Assembly: GCA_947625385.1 (NCBI GenBank)
Contig: CANQOB010000016.1
Span: forward strand, 1-32,433
Reading direction: 5' to 3'
Origin: an uncultured Clostridia bacterium
Lineage (GTDB): Bacteria; Bacillota; Clostridia; Christensenellales; Borkfalkiaceae
Length of the DNA stretch: 32,433 bases
Shown: positions 6,809 to 14,664 of the stretch, piece after piece
How positions within the stretch are numbered: position 1 is the first letter of the stretch
Layout of the letters: each line of letters starts with the position of its first letter
Program-made: the position numbers and the translations under genes
The notes under the pieces: model-generated
What the model was told of the DNA's origin: nothing
Seen by the model: only the letters and a program-made list of their open reading frames with translations
The model's database searches: none

Positions 6809-8200
6809 CTGCGGGCGCGGCGCAGCCTCCGCATAGGCAAGCAGGATCCCGTACAGAATAGGCGGTCCGATATTGAAGAAATGGCAGTCCACGATGCTCG
6901 TCAAAAGGAGCGCGAGCACGGAGAGCAACACGAACATCTTCTCCGCGGTGGGGCGCACGAGCAGCAGCTTCACGGTCTGGACGCGGTGATAGAGATAGGC
7001 GGCGGCGAGGACGAGTCCGCCCGTCGAGAGGAGCTGCAAATAGGTGTTGTGCGCGCGGGGCGGCAAAAAGTTCCCGACGGAATCGAATGCAAACCCCGGC
7101 GTCGCATAGAATCCGACGCCGAAGAGCGGTCTTTGCAGGAAGGTTTTCCAGCATGCGGAATAGATTTCCAGCCGCGACGACGATTCCAGCCCCGCCCGCA
7201 GCAGAGAGCGGAACAGCGCGTTCAGGGTGTCCGTGAAAAAACACGCGGCGAGCGCGACCGCACCCGCAAGCAACAAGAGCGCCAAGAGGACGCGCCGCGC
7301 GGCGCGCGGGGCAGCCGCCCGGATAGCGTAGCATGCGCAGAGAAAGAACGTCAGTCCGCCGAACACGATGCCGCCGCGGCTTTGGGTGAGCGCTATCCCC
7401 GCCAAAAACAGAGAGGCGAGCGCTGTCCCGAGAAAGCCCTTCCCCCGTTTGACCGCAAAATAGAAGGGTGCGGGCAGGCACATCGCCATGATACAGGCGA
7501 CGTTGTTGTACGTCCCCCACCCCGTAAAGAGCTGTTCGCGGAGGACGCCGCTCTCCGTCCAGACTTCATCGGCGCGATACATGCCGATGATCTGCACGAA
7601 CACCCCGACGCCGACGAGGCACATCAGCGCGGGGAGATAGCCTTCGGGCAGCGTTTCCCAACGCAGCGTGTAACGGAAATAGACATACAAGAACGCGAGC
7701 GAGAAAAACTGCACGGCGCCGAACAAGACCGTTTTGCCGCCGTAAGCGGGGGAAAACGCGCCGCCGAGCACATACGCCGCCCCGAGCGCCAGAAAGCCCG
7801 AGAGAAGGCGGGGCGGTCTGCGCTTTTGCGTCGCCACGGAAAACACGAGATGGGTGACGAGCGCGGCGACGGCGAGCGACACCATCGCGATGAACTGCGC
7901 CCTGCCGGCGGGGTCGTCGAACACGGTGCTGCCGAGGAACCAAACCGTACTGTTGGGGCGGGAGAGCGTCATATACGAGCACACCGCGATCGGGAGAACG
8001 CCGCGGGAATCCTTCGTAAACAGAATGGACAGGACGGCGAGGACGAGATAGCTCCAAAGTACGATCATCTCGAGCGAAAAGAGCTCGGACAGCACCATCA
8101 TGAGTACGATGACGGCGGGATAGACGTTGGATTCGCAAAAAGAAACTGCCGCTGCAACGGGTCGACAGGTATACAGTTTGGGATAGATCGCATACAGCAT
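6761..8200 (-). CDS. O-antigen ligase / polysaccharide polymerase family membrane protein
   Basis: 479 residues with many hydrophobic segments (about ten or more), typical of Wzy/WaaL-type integral membrane glycan ligases. The large extracytoplasmic loop and following region contain GVGFYATPGF and PPRAHNTYLQLLSTGG; the His of the second segment fits the conserved RAHN(x)YL motif of the O-antigen-ligase domain. It probably transfers or polymerises a surface polysaccharide; the substrate is unknown. ATG 8200 was chosen because a promoter -10 box lies exactly 6 nt upstream and the rsmI terminator lies beyond it. An in-frame ATG at 8296 would start before that terminator. No ribosome site is visible. 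Its last 14 or so codons lie inside the hairpin at 6763-6808. Confidence 0.8.
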   Translation of the reverse strand: MLYAIYPKLYTCRPVAAAVSFCESNVYPAVIVLMMVLSELFSLEMIVLWSYLVLAVLSILFTKDSRGVLPIAVCSYMTLSRPNSTVWFLGSTVFDDPAGRAQFIAMVSLAVAALVTHLVFSVATQKRRPPRLLSGFLALGAAYVLGGAFSPAYGGKTVLFGAVQFFSLAFLYVYFRYTLRWETLPEGYLPALMCLVGVGVFVQIIGMYRADEVWTESGVLREQLFTGWGTYNNVACIMAMCLPAPFYFAVKRGKGFLGTALASLFLAGIALTQSRGGIVFGGLTFFLCACYAIRAAAPRAARRVLLALLLLAGAVALAACFFTDTLNALFRSLLRAGLESSSRLEIYSACWKTFLQRPLFGVGFYATPGFAFDSVGNFLPPRAHNTYLQLLSTGGLVLAAAYLYHRVQTVKLLLVRPTAEKMFVLLSVLALLLTSIVDCHFFNIGPPILYGILLAYAEAAPRPQISKTPRNSRPEGFCL

Positions 8201-8206
8201 ACGTAC

Positions 8207-8235
8207 ATTATATACTTTCGGCAATTTTTGCGCAA
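8207..8235 (-). promoter_or_regulatory. Ligase promoter, implying a leaderless mRNA
   Basis: Minus-strand TTGCGC (8230-8235), 17-bp spacer, TATAAT (8207-8212), then six bases and the ATG at 8200. Initiation 7 bases after the -10 would place the A of ATG at or next to the first transcribed base. Confidence 0.65.
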
Positions 8236-8268
8236 AAATTTTCCCGTAAAAATTTTTTACGGGAAAAT
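8234..8268 (-). terminator. rsmI terminator
   Basis: A 14-bp inverted repeat (8238-8251 with 8255-8268, 3-base loop) is followed on the minus strand by TTTT. It lies about 65 bases past the rsmI stop codon, and its U-tract merges with the -35 region of the ligase promoter. Confidence 0.7.
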
Positions 8269-8332
8269 GTGAACAGTATGCGGAAAATATGCGCATGGGA
8301 ATAACAAATGCAAATGCGAATCTTGTCGTTTT

Positions 8333-9127
8333 TTATCCTTTCAATACCAATTTATACAATTCGCTCTTGGGGATCCCCCGCTCGCGCGCGACGCGTTTGA
8401 GCGCCTCCATCTTCTCCATGCCCTCCGCCATGTACGCCCTGACTTGATCTGCGGGCGAGACGTCGAATGCGCATTCCTTCGCGCCCTCGACGAGCAGCAC
8501 CATCTCTCCGCGCCGCTCGCCGTCGTAGCCGTCCGCCAAAAAGAATTCTCGGCTCTCCTCGTAGATCTTGGAGATCTCCCTGACCACGCAGGCGCGCCGG
8601 TTCCCGAACGCCTCGAAGAGCGTGCGCACATAGTCGTCTAAATCGTGCGGAGCGCAGTGAAAAACCAGGGTCTCGCGGGCGAGGCGGAACCTTTCGAGGA
8701 GCTCCCGCCGCGCCGTGTTTTTTTCGGGCAAAAAACCGAGAAATGTGAACCTGTCTGCGGGAAATGCGGATAAAACGAGCGCGCAGACAAAGGCGCAGGC
8801 GCCCGGCAGCACGGTATAGGGCACCCCGTTTTCGCGCAGCGTGCGCAGAACGACCGCCCCCGGGTCGGAGATGACGGGCATGCCCGCATCGGAGACGACG
8901 GCGACCTCCTTCTTGTCGCGGTGGAAGGCGACGATCTTCTCCGCCGCTTCCCGCTCGTTGAACTTATGGCAGGCGACCAACGGCTTTCTGATATCGTATG
9001 CCGAGAGCAGACGCAAGGTGTTGCGCGTATCTTCGCACAGCACAACGTCCGCCGCCCGAAGGACTTCGAGCGCACGCAGCGTGATGTCTTTGAGATTGCC
9101 GATGGGCGTCGGAACAAACGTCACCAT
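8333..9127 (-). CDS. rsmI: 16S rRNA (cytidine1402-2'-O)-methyltransferase
   Basis: 264 residues, close to the family norm. The N terminus VTFVPTPIGNLKDITLRA is the RsmI signature, followed by LCEDTRN and the SDAGMPVISDPG loop of the tetrapyrrole-methylase-like SAM fold. It methylates the ribose of C1402 in the 16S rRNA decoding centre, with RsmH methylating the base. The start is either ATG 9127 or the GTG immediately after it (9124); the AAAGGA ribosome site sits only one base from the ATG, so the GTG is better spaced. It follows ricT and the ferredoxin, as yabC follows yaaT in Bacillus. Confidence 0.95.
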   Translation of the reverse strand: MVTFVPTPIGNLKDITLRALEVLRAADVVLCEDTRNTLRLLSAYDIRKPLVACHKFNEREAAEKIVAFHRDKKEVAVVSDAGMPVISDPGAVVLRTLRENGVPYTVLPGACAFVCALVLSAFPADRFTFLGFLPEKNTARRELLERFRLARETLVFHCAPHDLDDYVRTLFEAFGNRRACVVREISKIYEESREFFLADGYDGERRGEMVLLVEGAKECAFDVSPADQVRAYMAEGMEKMEALKRVARERGIPKSELYKLVLKG

Positions 9128-9169
9128 ATCCTTTGCGCGGGCGAATCGCCCCCTCCTCCTTTTTTGCTT

Positions 9170-9199
9170 ACGAGAAAGGGCGCGGTCGTAGCCGCGCCC
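9170..9199 (-). terminator. Ferredoxin-gene terminator
   Basis: An 8-bp GC-only stem (9178-9185 with 9192-9199) is followed on the minus strand by TTTCTC. Its U-tract is poor, so readthrough into rsmI, which has no obvious promoter of its own, is likely. Confidence 0.6.
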
Positions 9200-9214
9200 C
9201 GTCTTGATTGCTGC

Positions 9215-9385
9215 TTATTCAGCGGTGATGGCGCCCGTGGGGCAACCGTCCTCGCATGCGCCGCAGTCGATGCAAACGTCGGGATCGACGACATAGGTCG
9301 TATCGCCGCACGAGACCGCGCCGACAGGGCAGGTCGCCTCGCATGCGCCGCACGAGACGCAAGCGTCCGTAATGACATGTGCCAT
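9215..9385 (-). CDS. Small ferredoxin with two [4Fe-4S] clusters
   Basis: 56 residues. It has two complete C-x2-C-x2-C-x3-C-P motifs (Cys9, 12, 15, 19 and Cys38, 41, 44, 48), the classic clostridial 2[4Fe-4S] ferredoxin layout, and an acidic composition. It carries low-potential electrons in the cytoplasm. The start ATG at 9385 has GGAGG 8 bases upstream. It has its own consensus promoter and terminator, so it is probably a single-gene unit inserted between ricT and rsmI. Confidence 0.95.
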   Translation of the reverse strand: MAHVITDACVSCGACEATCPVGAVSCGDTTYVVDPDVCIDCGACEDGCPTGAITAE

Positions 9386-9415
9386 AACCTGTACCTCCAA
9401 TAAAATCTTATCCGT

Positions 9416-9444
9416 ATTATATCACATCTTTTTCTTTTCGTAAA
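9416..9444 (-). promoter_or_regulatory. Ferredoxin promoter
   Basis: Minus-strand TTTACG (9439-9444), 17-bp spacer, TATAAT (9416-9421), followed by a leader of about 25 nt with a GGAGG site. Confidence 0.8.
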
Positions 9445-9463
9445 GGCTTTTCGGGAAAATATT

Positions 9464-10309
9464 TTATTCTTGCGAATTTTTGTCCTCATCCGTCGATTCT
9501 GCGCGCTTGAAGCCGAGATCGGACACGGCAAAATCGCGGTAGAACACGGCGCCGTCCTTTTCGATCTTGACCCGCGCCGTCATTTTGAGCATGTCCACGG
9601 CGATGACCGCGCCCTTCCCCTCGGGCGTGGAGACCGTGCCGCCCAACTTGGGAATCTTTTTGCATGCTTCGGCGTAGTATTCGTTCTCGTAGGCGAGACA
9701 GCACATGAGTCTGCCGCAGAGCCCGCTGATCTTCCCCGGATTGAGGGAGAGACCCTGGTTTTTCGCCATCTTGATGCTGACTTTTTTGAGATCGGGGATG
9801 CAGCTCGCGCAGCAGCAGACCCTGCCGCAGGGCGCGATGCCGCCGAGGATGCGCGCTTCGTCCCGGCTGCCCACTTGTTTGAGCTCGATTCTGAGATGAA
9901 AGATGGAGGCGAGATCTTTGACGAGGTCGCGGAAATCCACACGGTTTTCCGCGGTGAACGTGAAGATGACCTTGTTTCCGTCAAACGTGAACTCGCAGTC
10001 CACGAGCTTCATGTCCAGTCCGCGCGCGGCGATGCGCTCCTTGCACAGCCGCATCGCTTCCCCGCGCCGCTGTTCGTTGCGGCGGACGATCTCCTCATCC
10101 TTCTCCGTGGCGATGCGCACGATGTTTTTGAGGGGTTGGGCGAGCGTGCTCTCCTCCACTTCCCGTTCGGGCTCCACGACGACGCCGAACTCCGCGCCGT
10201 GCGTCGTCTCGACGATGACGTTCTGCCCCTTTTTGAGTTCGAATTTCCCAAGGCGGAAATAATAGGGCTTGGCGTTGCCCCGGAATTTTATCACGGCTAC
10301 CGTAACCAT
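9464..10309 (-). CDS. ricT: PSP1-domain protein RicT (YaaT)
   Basis: 281 residues. In Bacillus, RicT forms the Fe-S-binding Ric (Y) complex with RicA (YmcA) and RicF (YlbF), which promotes RNase Y-dependent mRNA maturation and influences the sporulation phosphorelay. The PSP1 domain lies in the C-terminal half. Cysteines cluster at 161, 165, 166, 167, 170 and at 198, 203, 204, in segments equivalent to the cluster-ligating cysteines of YaaT. Start ATG 10309 gives MVTVAVIKFRG with GGGAG upstream; an in-frame extension to 10519 only shadows holB. The start overlaps the end of holB by 13 bases. RicA and RicF are not in the window. The C-terminal tail is acidic and ends EDKNSQE. Confidence 0.93.
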   Translation of the reverse strand: MVTVAVIKFRGNAKPYYFRLGKFELKKGQNVIVETTHGAEFGVVVEPEREVEESTLAQPLKNIVRIATEKDEEIVRRNEQRRGEAMRLCKERIAARGLDMKLVDCEFTFDGNKVIFTFTAENRVDFRDLVKDLASIFHLRIELKQVGSRDEARILGGIAPCGRVCCCASCIPDLKKVSIKMAKNQGLSLNPGKISGLCGRLMCCLAYENEYYAEACKKIPKLGGTVSTPEGKGAVIAVDMLKMTARVKIEKDGAVFYRDFAVSDLGFKRAESTDEDKNSQE

Positions 10310-11220
10310 AGTCTTTTCTCCCTTTGGATTCTGCGGGCAAGCGCGAGCGCCGCCTGCCCCGGATTGACGTTGAACTTGATGTCGCGCTCTGCGTCCGATA
10401 CAAACTTCTCCGCGGCAAGCAGCACGCCTGCGGGATAGCTTTGGGCGATCTGCCGGCAGGAAGCGCTCTGCCGCGACCCCTTCGTGTTCTGTTGGAAAAA
10501 GAGCGCGTCCCGCACGCACAGCCGCACGGCGGAAAGGAAGGGTCTTATGCGCTTGTCGGTCATCTCGCGGCAGATCTTTTCCGTCTCCTCTCCCAAAAGG
10601 AAGCGTTCGGCGAGATCGAACTCCCCGCCTCCCGCGAGCAGCGCCTCTGCGGCGGAATACAGCCCGCCGCTCGCCGCAGCCGCCTCCGAAACCTCTTTTG
10701 CGTCCCCGTAGCGGCGGCGCAGGGCAGCCTCGATGCGCTCCTCCGAAAAGGGCACGCAGACAAACTTTTTCGCGCGGGAGAGCACGGTGGAAAGCACGGC
10801 GTGCTCCGCGGTGGCGCCGAGCAGGAAGAATACGCCCTCGGGCGGCTCTTCGAGCACTTTCAGAAGTTTATTCTGTACGATGGGCGTCGCCGTCTGGAAC
10901 GCATCGAGCACAAAGAGCTTCTTTGCGCCCTCCAAGGGGAGCAGCAGGCTCTCGTCGATGAGCTCGCCGACGCCGTCCGCAGTATATTTTTCGCCCGCCG
11001 CGGGATAAAAAATGCAATCGGAATAGCTCTCCTTTTCGATGAGCGCATCCGTCCTGTCCCCGTCCTTCGCGCCGAAAAATGCCTTTGCGCACTCTTTGAG
11101 CAAGGGGCGAAGTAAAGGCTCGTCCGAAAAGAGCACGAGCGTCGTATGGGCGACGCAGCCGCCTGCCGCGTCCTCCGCATATTTTCGGTATGCCGTTGTC
11201 GAACGGAGCAATTCCCTCAC
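10297..11220 (-). CDS. holB: DNA polymerase III delta' subunit (clamp loader)
   Basis: 307 residues. As part of the clamp loader it opens the DnaN sliding clamp. The AAA+ fold is recognisable from KKLFVLDAFQTATPIVQNKLLKVLEEPPEGVFFLLGA (a delta' box VII-like segment) and the SRA motif in VLSTVLSRAKKF that acts as a trans finger. There is no Walker A motif, and the N-terminal part is divergent, so it is probably not an ATP-hydrolysing subunit. The start codon is GTG, overlapping the preceding decarboxylase stop as GTGA. Position between a yaaO-like gene and ricT matches Bacillus, although tmk is missing here. Confidence 0.85.
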   Translation of the reverse strand: MRELLRSTTAYRKYAEDAAGGCVAHTTLVLFSDEPLLRPLLKECAKAFFGAKDGDRTDALIEKESYSDCIFYPAAGEKYTADGVGELIDESLLLPLEGAKKLFVLDAFQTATPIVQNKLLKVLEEPPEGVFFLLGATAEHAVLSTVLSRAKKFVCVPFSEERIEAALRRRYGDAKEVSEAAAASGGLYSAAEALLAGGGEFDLAERFLLGEETEKICREMTDKRIRPFLSAVRLCVRDALFFQQNTKGSRQSASCRQIAQSYPAGVLLAAEKFVSDAERDIKFNVNPGQAALALARRIQREKRLWLR

Positions 11221-12260
11221 GGTCCCTCCCGATAGACGGGGACTGCCCCCGTCGGCGCATCGGACGCGACTTCCCCGCGGGGGAGCGCATCCAACGCCTC
11301 GCCGAGCCTTAAAAGATCGCTCTCTTTCGTGCAGGGCGAGAGATAAAAGAGAATATAATTCCCGTCGTAAAATTCGGGGTAGAGCCCCTCTTTTTCGAGA
11401 GCGCCCGCGGCGGCCTCTCCCGCCGCCCCGAAGGGAACGAGAATTTTCGTCCAGTCATCGTTTCCGAGGCACCCATGTCCGCGTTTGAAGTCCTCGGCAG
11501 CGCGTTCGATCGCAAAATTCCGGGGGTACTTCACCGCATATTCCACGCTCGCCATGATGGGATAGGAGGGCGACGTCGTGCGGAAACGGCGCACCGCAGA
11601 AGAGAGCGGAGATACCCAGCCGTCGGTCGCGGAGACGACCGCTCCCTGCGTGAGCGCGGGAAGCGATTTATGCACACCGTCTACCCACATATCGGCAAAT
11701 TTGCCGGCATATTCCGGGGAAAAATGCAGATGCGAGCCGTGCGCGCCGTCCACGACGAACGGCTTCCCCTGTCCGTCGCAGATCGCCCGCGCCTCCGCGA
11801 GCGGCGCAAAAAATCCGTAATAGTCGGGGCTCGTCAAGAGCAGCGCATCCGCCTGCCGGAGAGCCGCCTCCACCGCCCTTGCCGAGGGCTGCCGCAAGAT
11901 CCCGTATTCCGTCTCCTGCGGGATGAGGACCGACCGTATGCCCAACAGTTCGCACGCGTGATACACGCTCGGATGCGAATATTGGGGATAGGCGAGCGCG
12001 CTCACCGAACGGCTTTTGAGCGCAGCAAGCATGGAAAAAATGCCCGATGTGCTGCCGTCCGTGAGGATAAAACTGCGATTTGCCCCCAAGATGTCCGAAA
12101 TATCCGCCTCTGCCGCGGCGATGACGCCGTGCGGGGCGTACAGGTTGTCCGAATAGGAAAGTTCGGTGATATCCGCGCCCGCGTGTTTGTGCCCGGGCGT
12201 ATGAAAGGAAAGATGTTCTTCGGACTGTGCGCGGAGCATCTCCGCAATGTGCAATTTCAT
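11217..12260 (-). CDS. YaaO-like Orn/Lys/Arg decarboxylase family PLP enzyme, short form
   Basis: 347 residues. It has the fold type I PLP decarboxylase signature: SFHTPGHK near residue 18, the DGSTSGI phosphate-binding loop, Asp171 with His174 in VDGAHGSH, and Lys198 in VHKSLPALTQG as the Schiff-base lysine. Members decarboxylate basic amino acids to polyamines or related amines. It is shorter than typical YaaO/SpeA proteins (about 480 residues), since most of the C-terminal domain is missing, so substrate and even activity are uncertain. Start ATG overlaps the lysS stop as ATGA. It is coupled to lysS upstream and holB downstream. Confidence 0.85.
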   Translation of the reverse strand: MKLHIAEMLRAQSEEHLSFHTPGHKHAGADITELSYSDNLYAPHGVIAAAEADISDILGANRSFILTDGSTSGIFSMLAALKSRSVSALAYPQYSHPSVYHACELLGIRSVLIPQETEYGILRQPSARAVEAALRQADALLLTSPDYYGFFAPLAEARAICDGQGKPFVVDGAHGSHLHFSPEYAGKFADMWVDGVHKSLPALTQGAVVSATDGWVSPLSSAVRRFRTTSPSYPIMASVEYAVKYPRNFAIERAAEDFKRGHGCLGNDDWTKILVPFGAAGEAAAGALEKEGLYPEFYDGNYILFYLSPCTKESDLLRLGEALDALPRGEVASDAPTGAVPVYREGP

Positions 12261-13738
12261 TTTTTGGGTTTCATCGTGGGGAACAAGAGAACGTCCCGGA
12301 TGCTCGCGCTGTCCGTCAGAAGCATGACGAGACGGTCTACGCCCAGCCCCAGCCCGCCCGTGGGCGGCATGCCGCGTTCGAGCGCGTCGAGGAAGTCCTC
12401 GTCCACCTCCGCATTCGCCCCCTGTGCGCGTTTTTTCTCGGCTTGCAGCTCCATGCGCCGCCTTTGGTCGATGGGGTCGTTGAGCTCGGAGAAGGCGTTG
12501 CCCATCTCCATGCCCATCATGAAGTATTCGAAGCGCTCCGTCATGGAGGGGTCGTCCGGCTTGCGCTTGGCGAGCGGAGAGATCTCCACGGGATAGTCGT
12601 AGATGAACGTGGGCTGGATGAGCTTGTCCTCGACAAACGCATCGAAGAACGCGGCGAGCGCGTGCCCCTTGCTGTCCTTCCCCTTTTCGAGCTCCACGCC
12701 GTGCTCCCTCGCCGCGGCGCGCGCCTCTTCGTCCGAAGAGATCGACGCAAAGTCCACGCCGGAGTATTTTTTGACGGCGTCCGTCATCGTGAGCTTCTCC
12801 CAGTGTCCGAAATCAAGCTCTACGCCCTGATAGACGACCTTCTCCGTGCCGCACGTCTCTCGCGCGACATGGCGGTAGAGCTCTTCGACGAGCTCCATCA
12901 TCGCACGGTAATCGATGTACGCCTGATAGATCTCCACCGTGGTAAATTCGGGGTTGTGCTTGGAATCCATGCCTTCGTTGCGAAAGATTCTGCCCAGCTC
13001 ATATACCCGTTCGAACCCGCCCACGATGAGGCGTTTCAGATAGAGCTCGGTCTCGATGCGCAGATACATATCGAGGTCGAGCGCGTTGTGATGCGTCTTG
13101 AAAGGACGCGCGTCCGCGCCGATTTCGAGGGGTAGCAGAATGGGCGTGTCCGCTTCGACAAATCCGCGTCCGTCCAAAAACGCACGGATGGCGCGGATGA
13201 TCTTCGCGCGCTTGAAAAACGTCTCGCGCACGTCCTGGTTGACGATGAGGTCGACGTGGCGCAGACGGTACTTCATGTCCATGTTTTGCAGACCGTTGTA
13301 CTTCTCGGGGAGCGGAAGCAGCGCCTTGGAGAGCATGACGAGCTCTCTCGCATGCACGCTGATCTCCCCCGTCTGCGTCTTGAAAACAAATCCCCTCACG
13401 CCCACGATGTCGCCGAGGTCGAAATCCTTTTTGTAGGCGGCATAGACGTCCTCGCCCACATCCTGGCGCGTGATATAGATCTGAATCTGCCCGAATTTAT
13501 CCGAAATGTGCGAAAAGGACGCCTTCCCCATGATGCGGCGGGACATGAGCCTGCCCGCCACGGTGACCTCTTTCCCCTCGTAGCGTTCGAAGCCCTCCTT
13601 CACGGTCTTGGAATCGGCGTCGACCGGATAGCTCGTGATCCGGTAGGGGTCGTTTCCCTCGCCCTGCAATTTGGAGAGCTTTTCGCGGCGGATCCGCGCC
13701 TGCTCGGCAAGTTCTTCCGTCTGATCGAAAGTTTCCAT
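12257..13738 (-). CDS. lysS: Lysyl-tRNA synthetase, class II
   Basis: 493 residues, the usual length. It has an N-terminal anticodon-binding OB fold (about 55-150) and a class II catalytic core. Visible motifs include FRNEGMDSKHNPEFTTVEIYQAY (motif 2) and GLGLGVDRLVMLLTDS (motif 3), plus MGNAFSELNDPIDQRRR. It attaches lysine to tRNA-Lys in the cytoplasm. ATG start with a GAGGGG ribosome site, six bases after the greA stop. The greA-lysS pair is common in Bacillota. Confidence 0.97.
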   Translation of the reverse strand: METFDQTEELAEQARIRREKLSKLQGEGNDPYRITSYPVDADSKTVKEGFERYEGKEVTVAGRLMSRRIMGKASFSHISDKFGQIQIYITRQDVGEDVYAAYKKDFDLGDIVGVRGFVFKTQTGEISVHARELVMLSKALLPLPEKYNGLQNMDMKYRLRHVDLIVNQDVRETFFKRAKIIRAIRAFLDGRGFVEADTPILLPLEIGADARPFKTHHNALDLDMYLRIETELYLKRLIVGGFERVYELGRIFRNEGMDSKHNPEFTTVEIYQAYIDYRAMMELVEELYRHVARETCGTEKVVYQGVELDFGHWEKLTMTDAVKKYSGVDFASISSDEEARAAAREHGVELEKGKDSKGHALAAFFDAFVEDKLIQPTFIYDYPVEISPLAKRKPDDPSMTERFEYFMMGMEMGNAFSELNDPIDQRRRMELQAEKKRAQGANAEVDEDFLDALERGMPPTGGLGLGVDRLVMLLTDSASIRDVLLFPTMKPKK

Positions 13739-13744
13739 ATCCCC

Positions 13745-14212
13745 TCAACTGATTTTGAGAATTCTCAATGTGTAGTCGCCGTCCGGCGCCTTGACCGTGA
13801 CCTCGTCCCCCGTCTTGTGGCGAAGCAGCGCGGCGCCCACGGGAGATTCGTTGGAAATGATATTGTGCATGGGGTCGACCTCCGTCGTCCCCATGATGGT
13901 ATATGTCGCCTCCTCGTCGAGGTCGGTGTCGAACACCGTCACCGTAGAGCCGATGTGTACGGCGGAGTTGTCGTCGCTGTCCTTGATGATCTCGGCATTC
14001 TTGATCTGATAGTCAAGTTCGGCGATCTCCCCCTCGTTGGCGGCTTGTTCGTTGCGCGCGGCGTCGTACTCCGCGTTTTCGGAGAGGTCGCCGTGGCTGC
14101 GCGCCTCCTGAATGCGTTCGACGATCTCGGCGCGCTTGACGGTCGTGAGATATTTGAGCCGCTCCTCCGCCTTCTTTTTTTGTTCGCTCGTCATATAAAA
14201 CTTATCTGCCAT
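13745..14212 (-). CDS. greA: Transcription elongation factor GreA
   Basis: 155 residues. It rescues backtracked RNA polymerase by stimulating transcript cleavage. It has an N-terminal coiled coil (MTSEQKKKAEERLKYLTTVKRAEIVERIQEARSHGDLSENAEYDAA), whose tip carries the two acidic residues of the D-x-S-E-N-A-E loop. A C-terminal FKBP-like domain ends SPVGAALLRHKTGDEVTVKAPDG. ATG 14212 follows AAGAGGTG; the upstream in-frame extension has no ribosome site and crosses the leader hairpin. First gene of a five-gene run greA-lysS-yaaO-like-holB-ricT. Confidence 0.96.
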   Translation of the reverse strand: MADKFYMTSEQKKKAEERLKYLTTVKRAEIVERIQEARSHGDLSENAEYDAARNEQAANEGEIAELDYQIKNAEIIKDSDDNSAVHIGSTVTVFDTDLDEEATYTIMGTTEVDPMHNIISNESPVGAALLRHKTGDEVTVKAPDGDYTLRILKIS

Positions 14213-14259
14213 GAGACACCTCTTGTGCGCTTTTTGCGCTTGATTTTCATAAATATGAC

Positions 14260-14286
14260 CGTGATTCCCCTCGGGAATCACGGTTC
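14260..14286 (-). promoter_or_regulatory. Hairpin at the 5' end of the greA leader
   Basis: An 11-bp stem (ACCGTGATTCC with its complement, loop CGAGG as read on the minus strand) lies almost exactly at the predicted transcription start, about 50-75 bases before the greA ATG. It is not followed by a U-tract on the transcribed strand. It may protect the 5' end or control elongation. Confidence 0.5.
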
Positions 14287-14295
14287 GTTTCTCTT

Positions 14296-14324
14296 ATTAT
14301 ATCGTATGCGCGCGCATTTGTCAA
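14296..14324 (-). promoter_or_regulatory. greA operon promoter, full consensus
   Basis: Minus-strand TTGACA (14319-14324), 17-bp spacer, TATAAT (14296-14301). This is a perfect sigma-A consensus and should be very strong. The start would be near 14289. Confidence 0.9.
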
Positions 14325-14374
14325 CTTGTTTGAGAGGGGCTGCCGATTTTTTGCGCGCCATTTTCCCCGAACGG

Positions 14375-14403
14375 TTGCTTTTTTCGCCGGAATGCCTTAT
14401 AAT
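14375..14403 (+). promoter_or_regulatory. Promoter of the 84-residue protein, leaderless
   Basis: TTGCTT (14375-14380), 17-bp spacer, TATAAT (14398-14403), six bases, then ATG at 14410. No ribosome site precedes the ATG. Confidence 0.7.
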
Positions 14404-14409
14404 AGTGCC

Positions 14410-14664
14410 ATGATTCGCATTTGGGCAAAAATTTACAAGGATGACCGCATCGCCAAACAGCTGACTTACGAAAAGGAGGGGAGCTTTTCGTATGCCGACT
14501 TCTTCGGCTATCTCGCCGAGATCTGCGACGGGCTGGATATCCCCACCCCCGTCCTCTTGAAAACGCACCTCTTCAACTTTGCAAAGTTCCGCCATACCGT
14601 GTTCCGCCCGCGGGACTTTGTGGAGAGCGTCTCCTTCGAGAAACTCGTTCTCGAAGCGCTTTAA
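14410..14664 (+). CDS. Small conserved-looking protein of unknown function, 84 residues
   Basis: A soluble-looking protein with MIRIWAKIYKDDRI at its start, an aromatic and acidic middle (FSYADFFGYLAEICDGLDIP) and a charged C-terminal part (FRPRDFVESVSFEKLVLEAL). The aligned promoter, the lack of other readings and ordinary codon use support a real gene. I do not recognise a family with certainty. It converges with the next gene, sharing a TTAA that supplies both stop codons. Its only visible terminator (14896-14927) lies beyond that gene, so its transcript is antisense to it. Confidence 0.75.
   Translation: MIRIWAKIYKDDRIAKQLTYEKEGSFSYADFFGYLAEICDGLDIPTPVLLKTHLFNFAKFRHTVFRPRDFVESVSFEKLVLEAL

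Noticed and set aside
8201-8296. N-terminal extension of the ligase to an ATG at 8296
   Set aside because: The extension contains the rsmI terminator and the ligase promoter, and encodes no membrane segment typical of the family.
13739-14281. A longer GreA starting at 14281
   Set aside because: The extra residues come from the leader hairpin, with no ribosome site, and GreA homologues begin near MADKFYMT.
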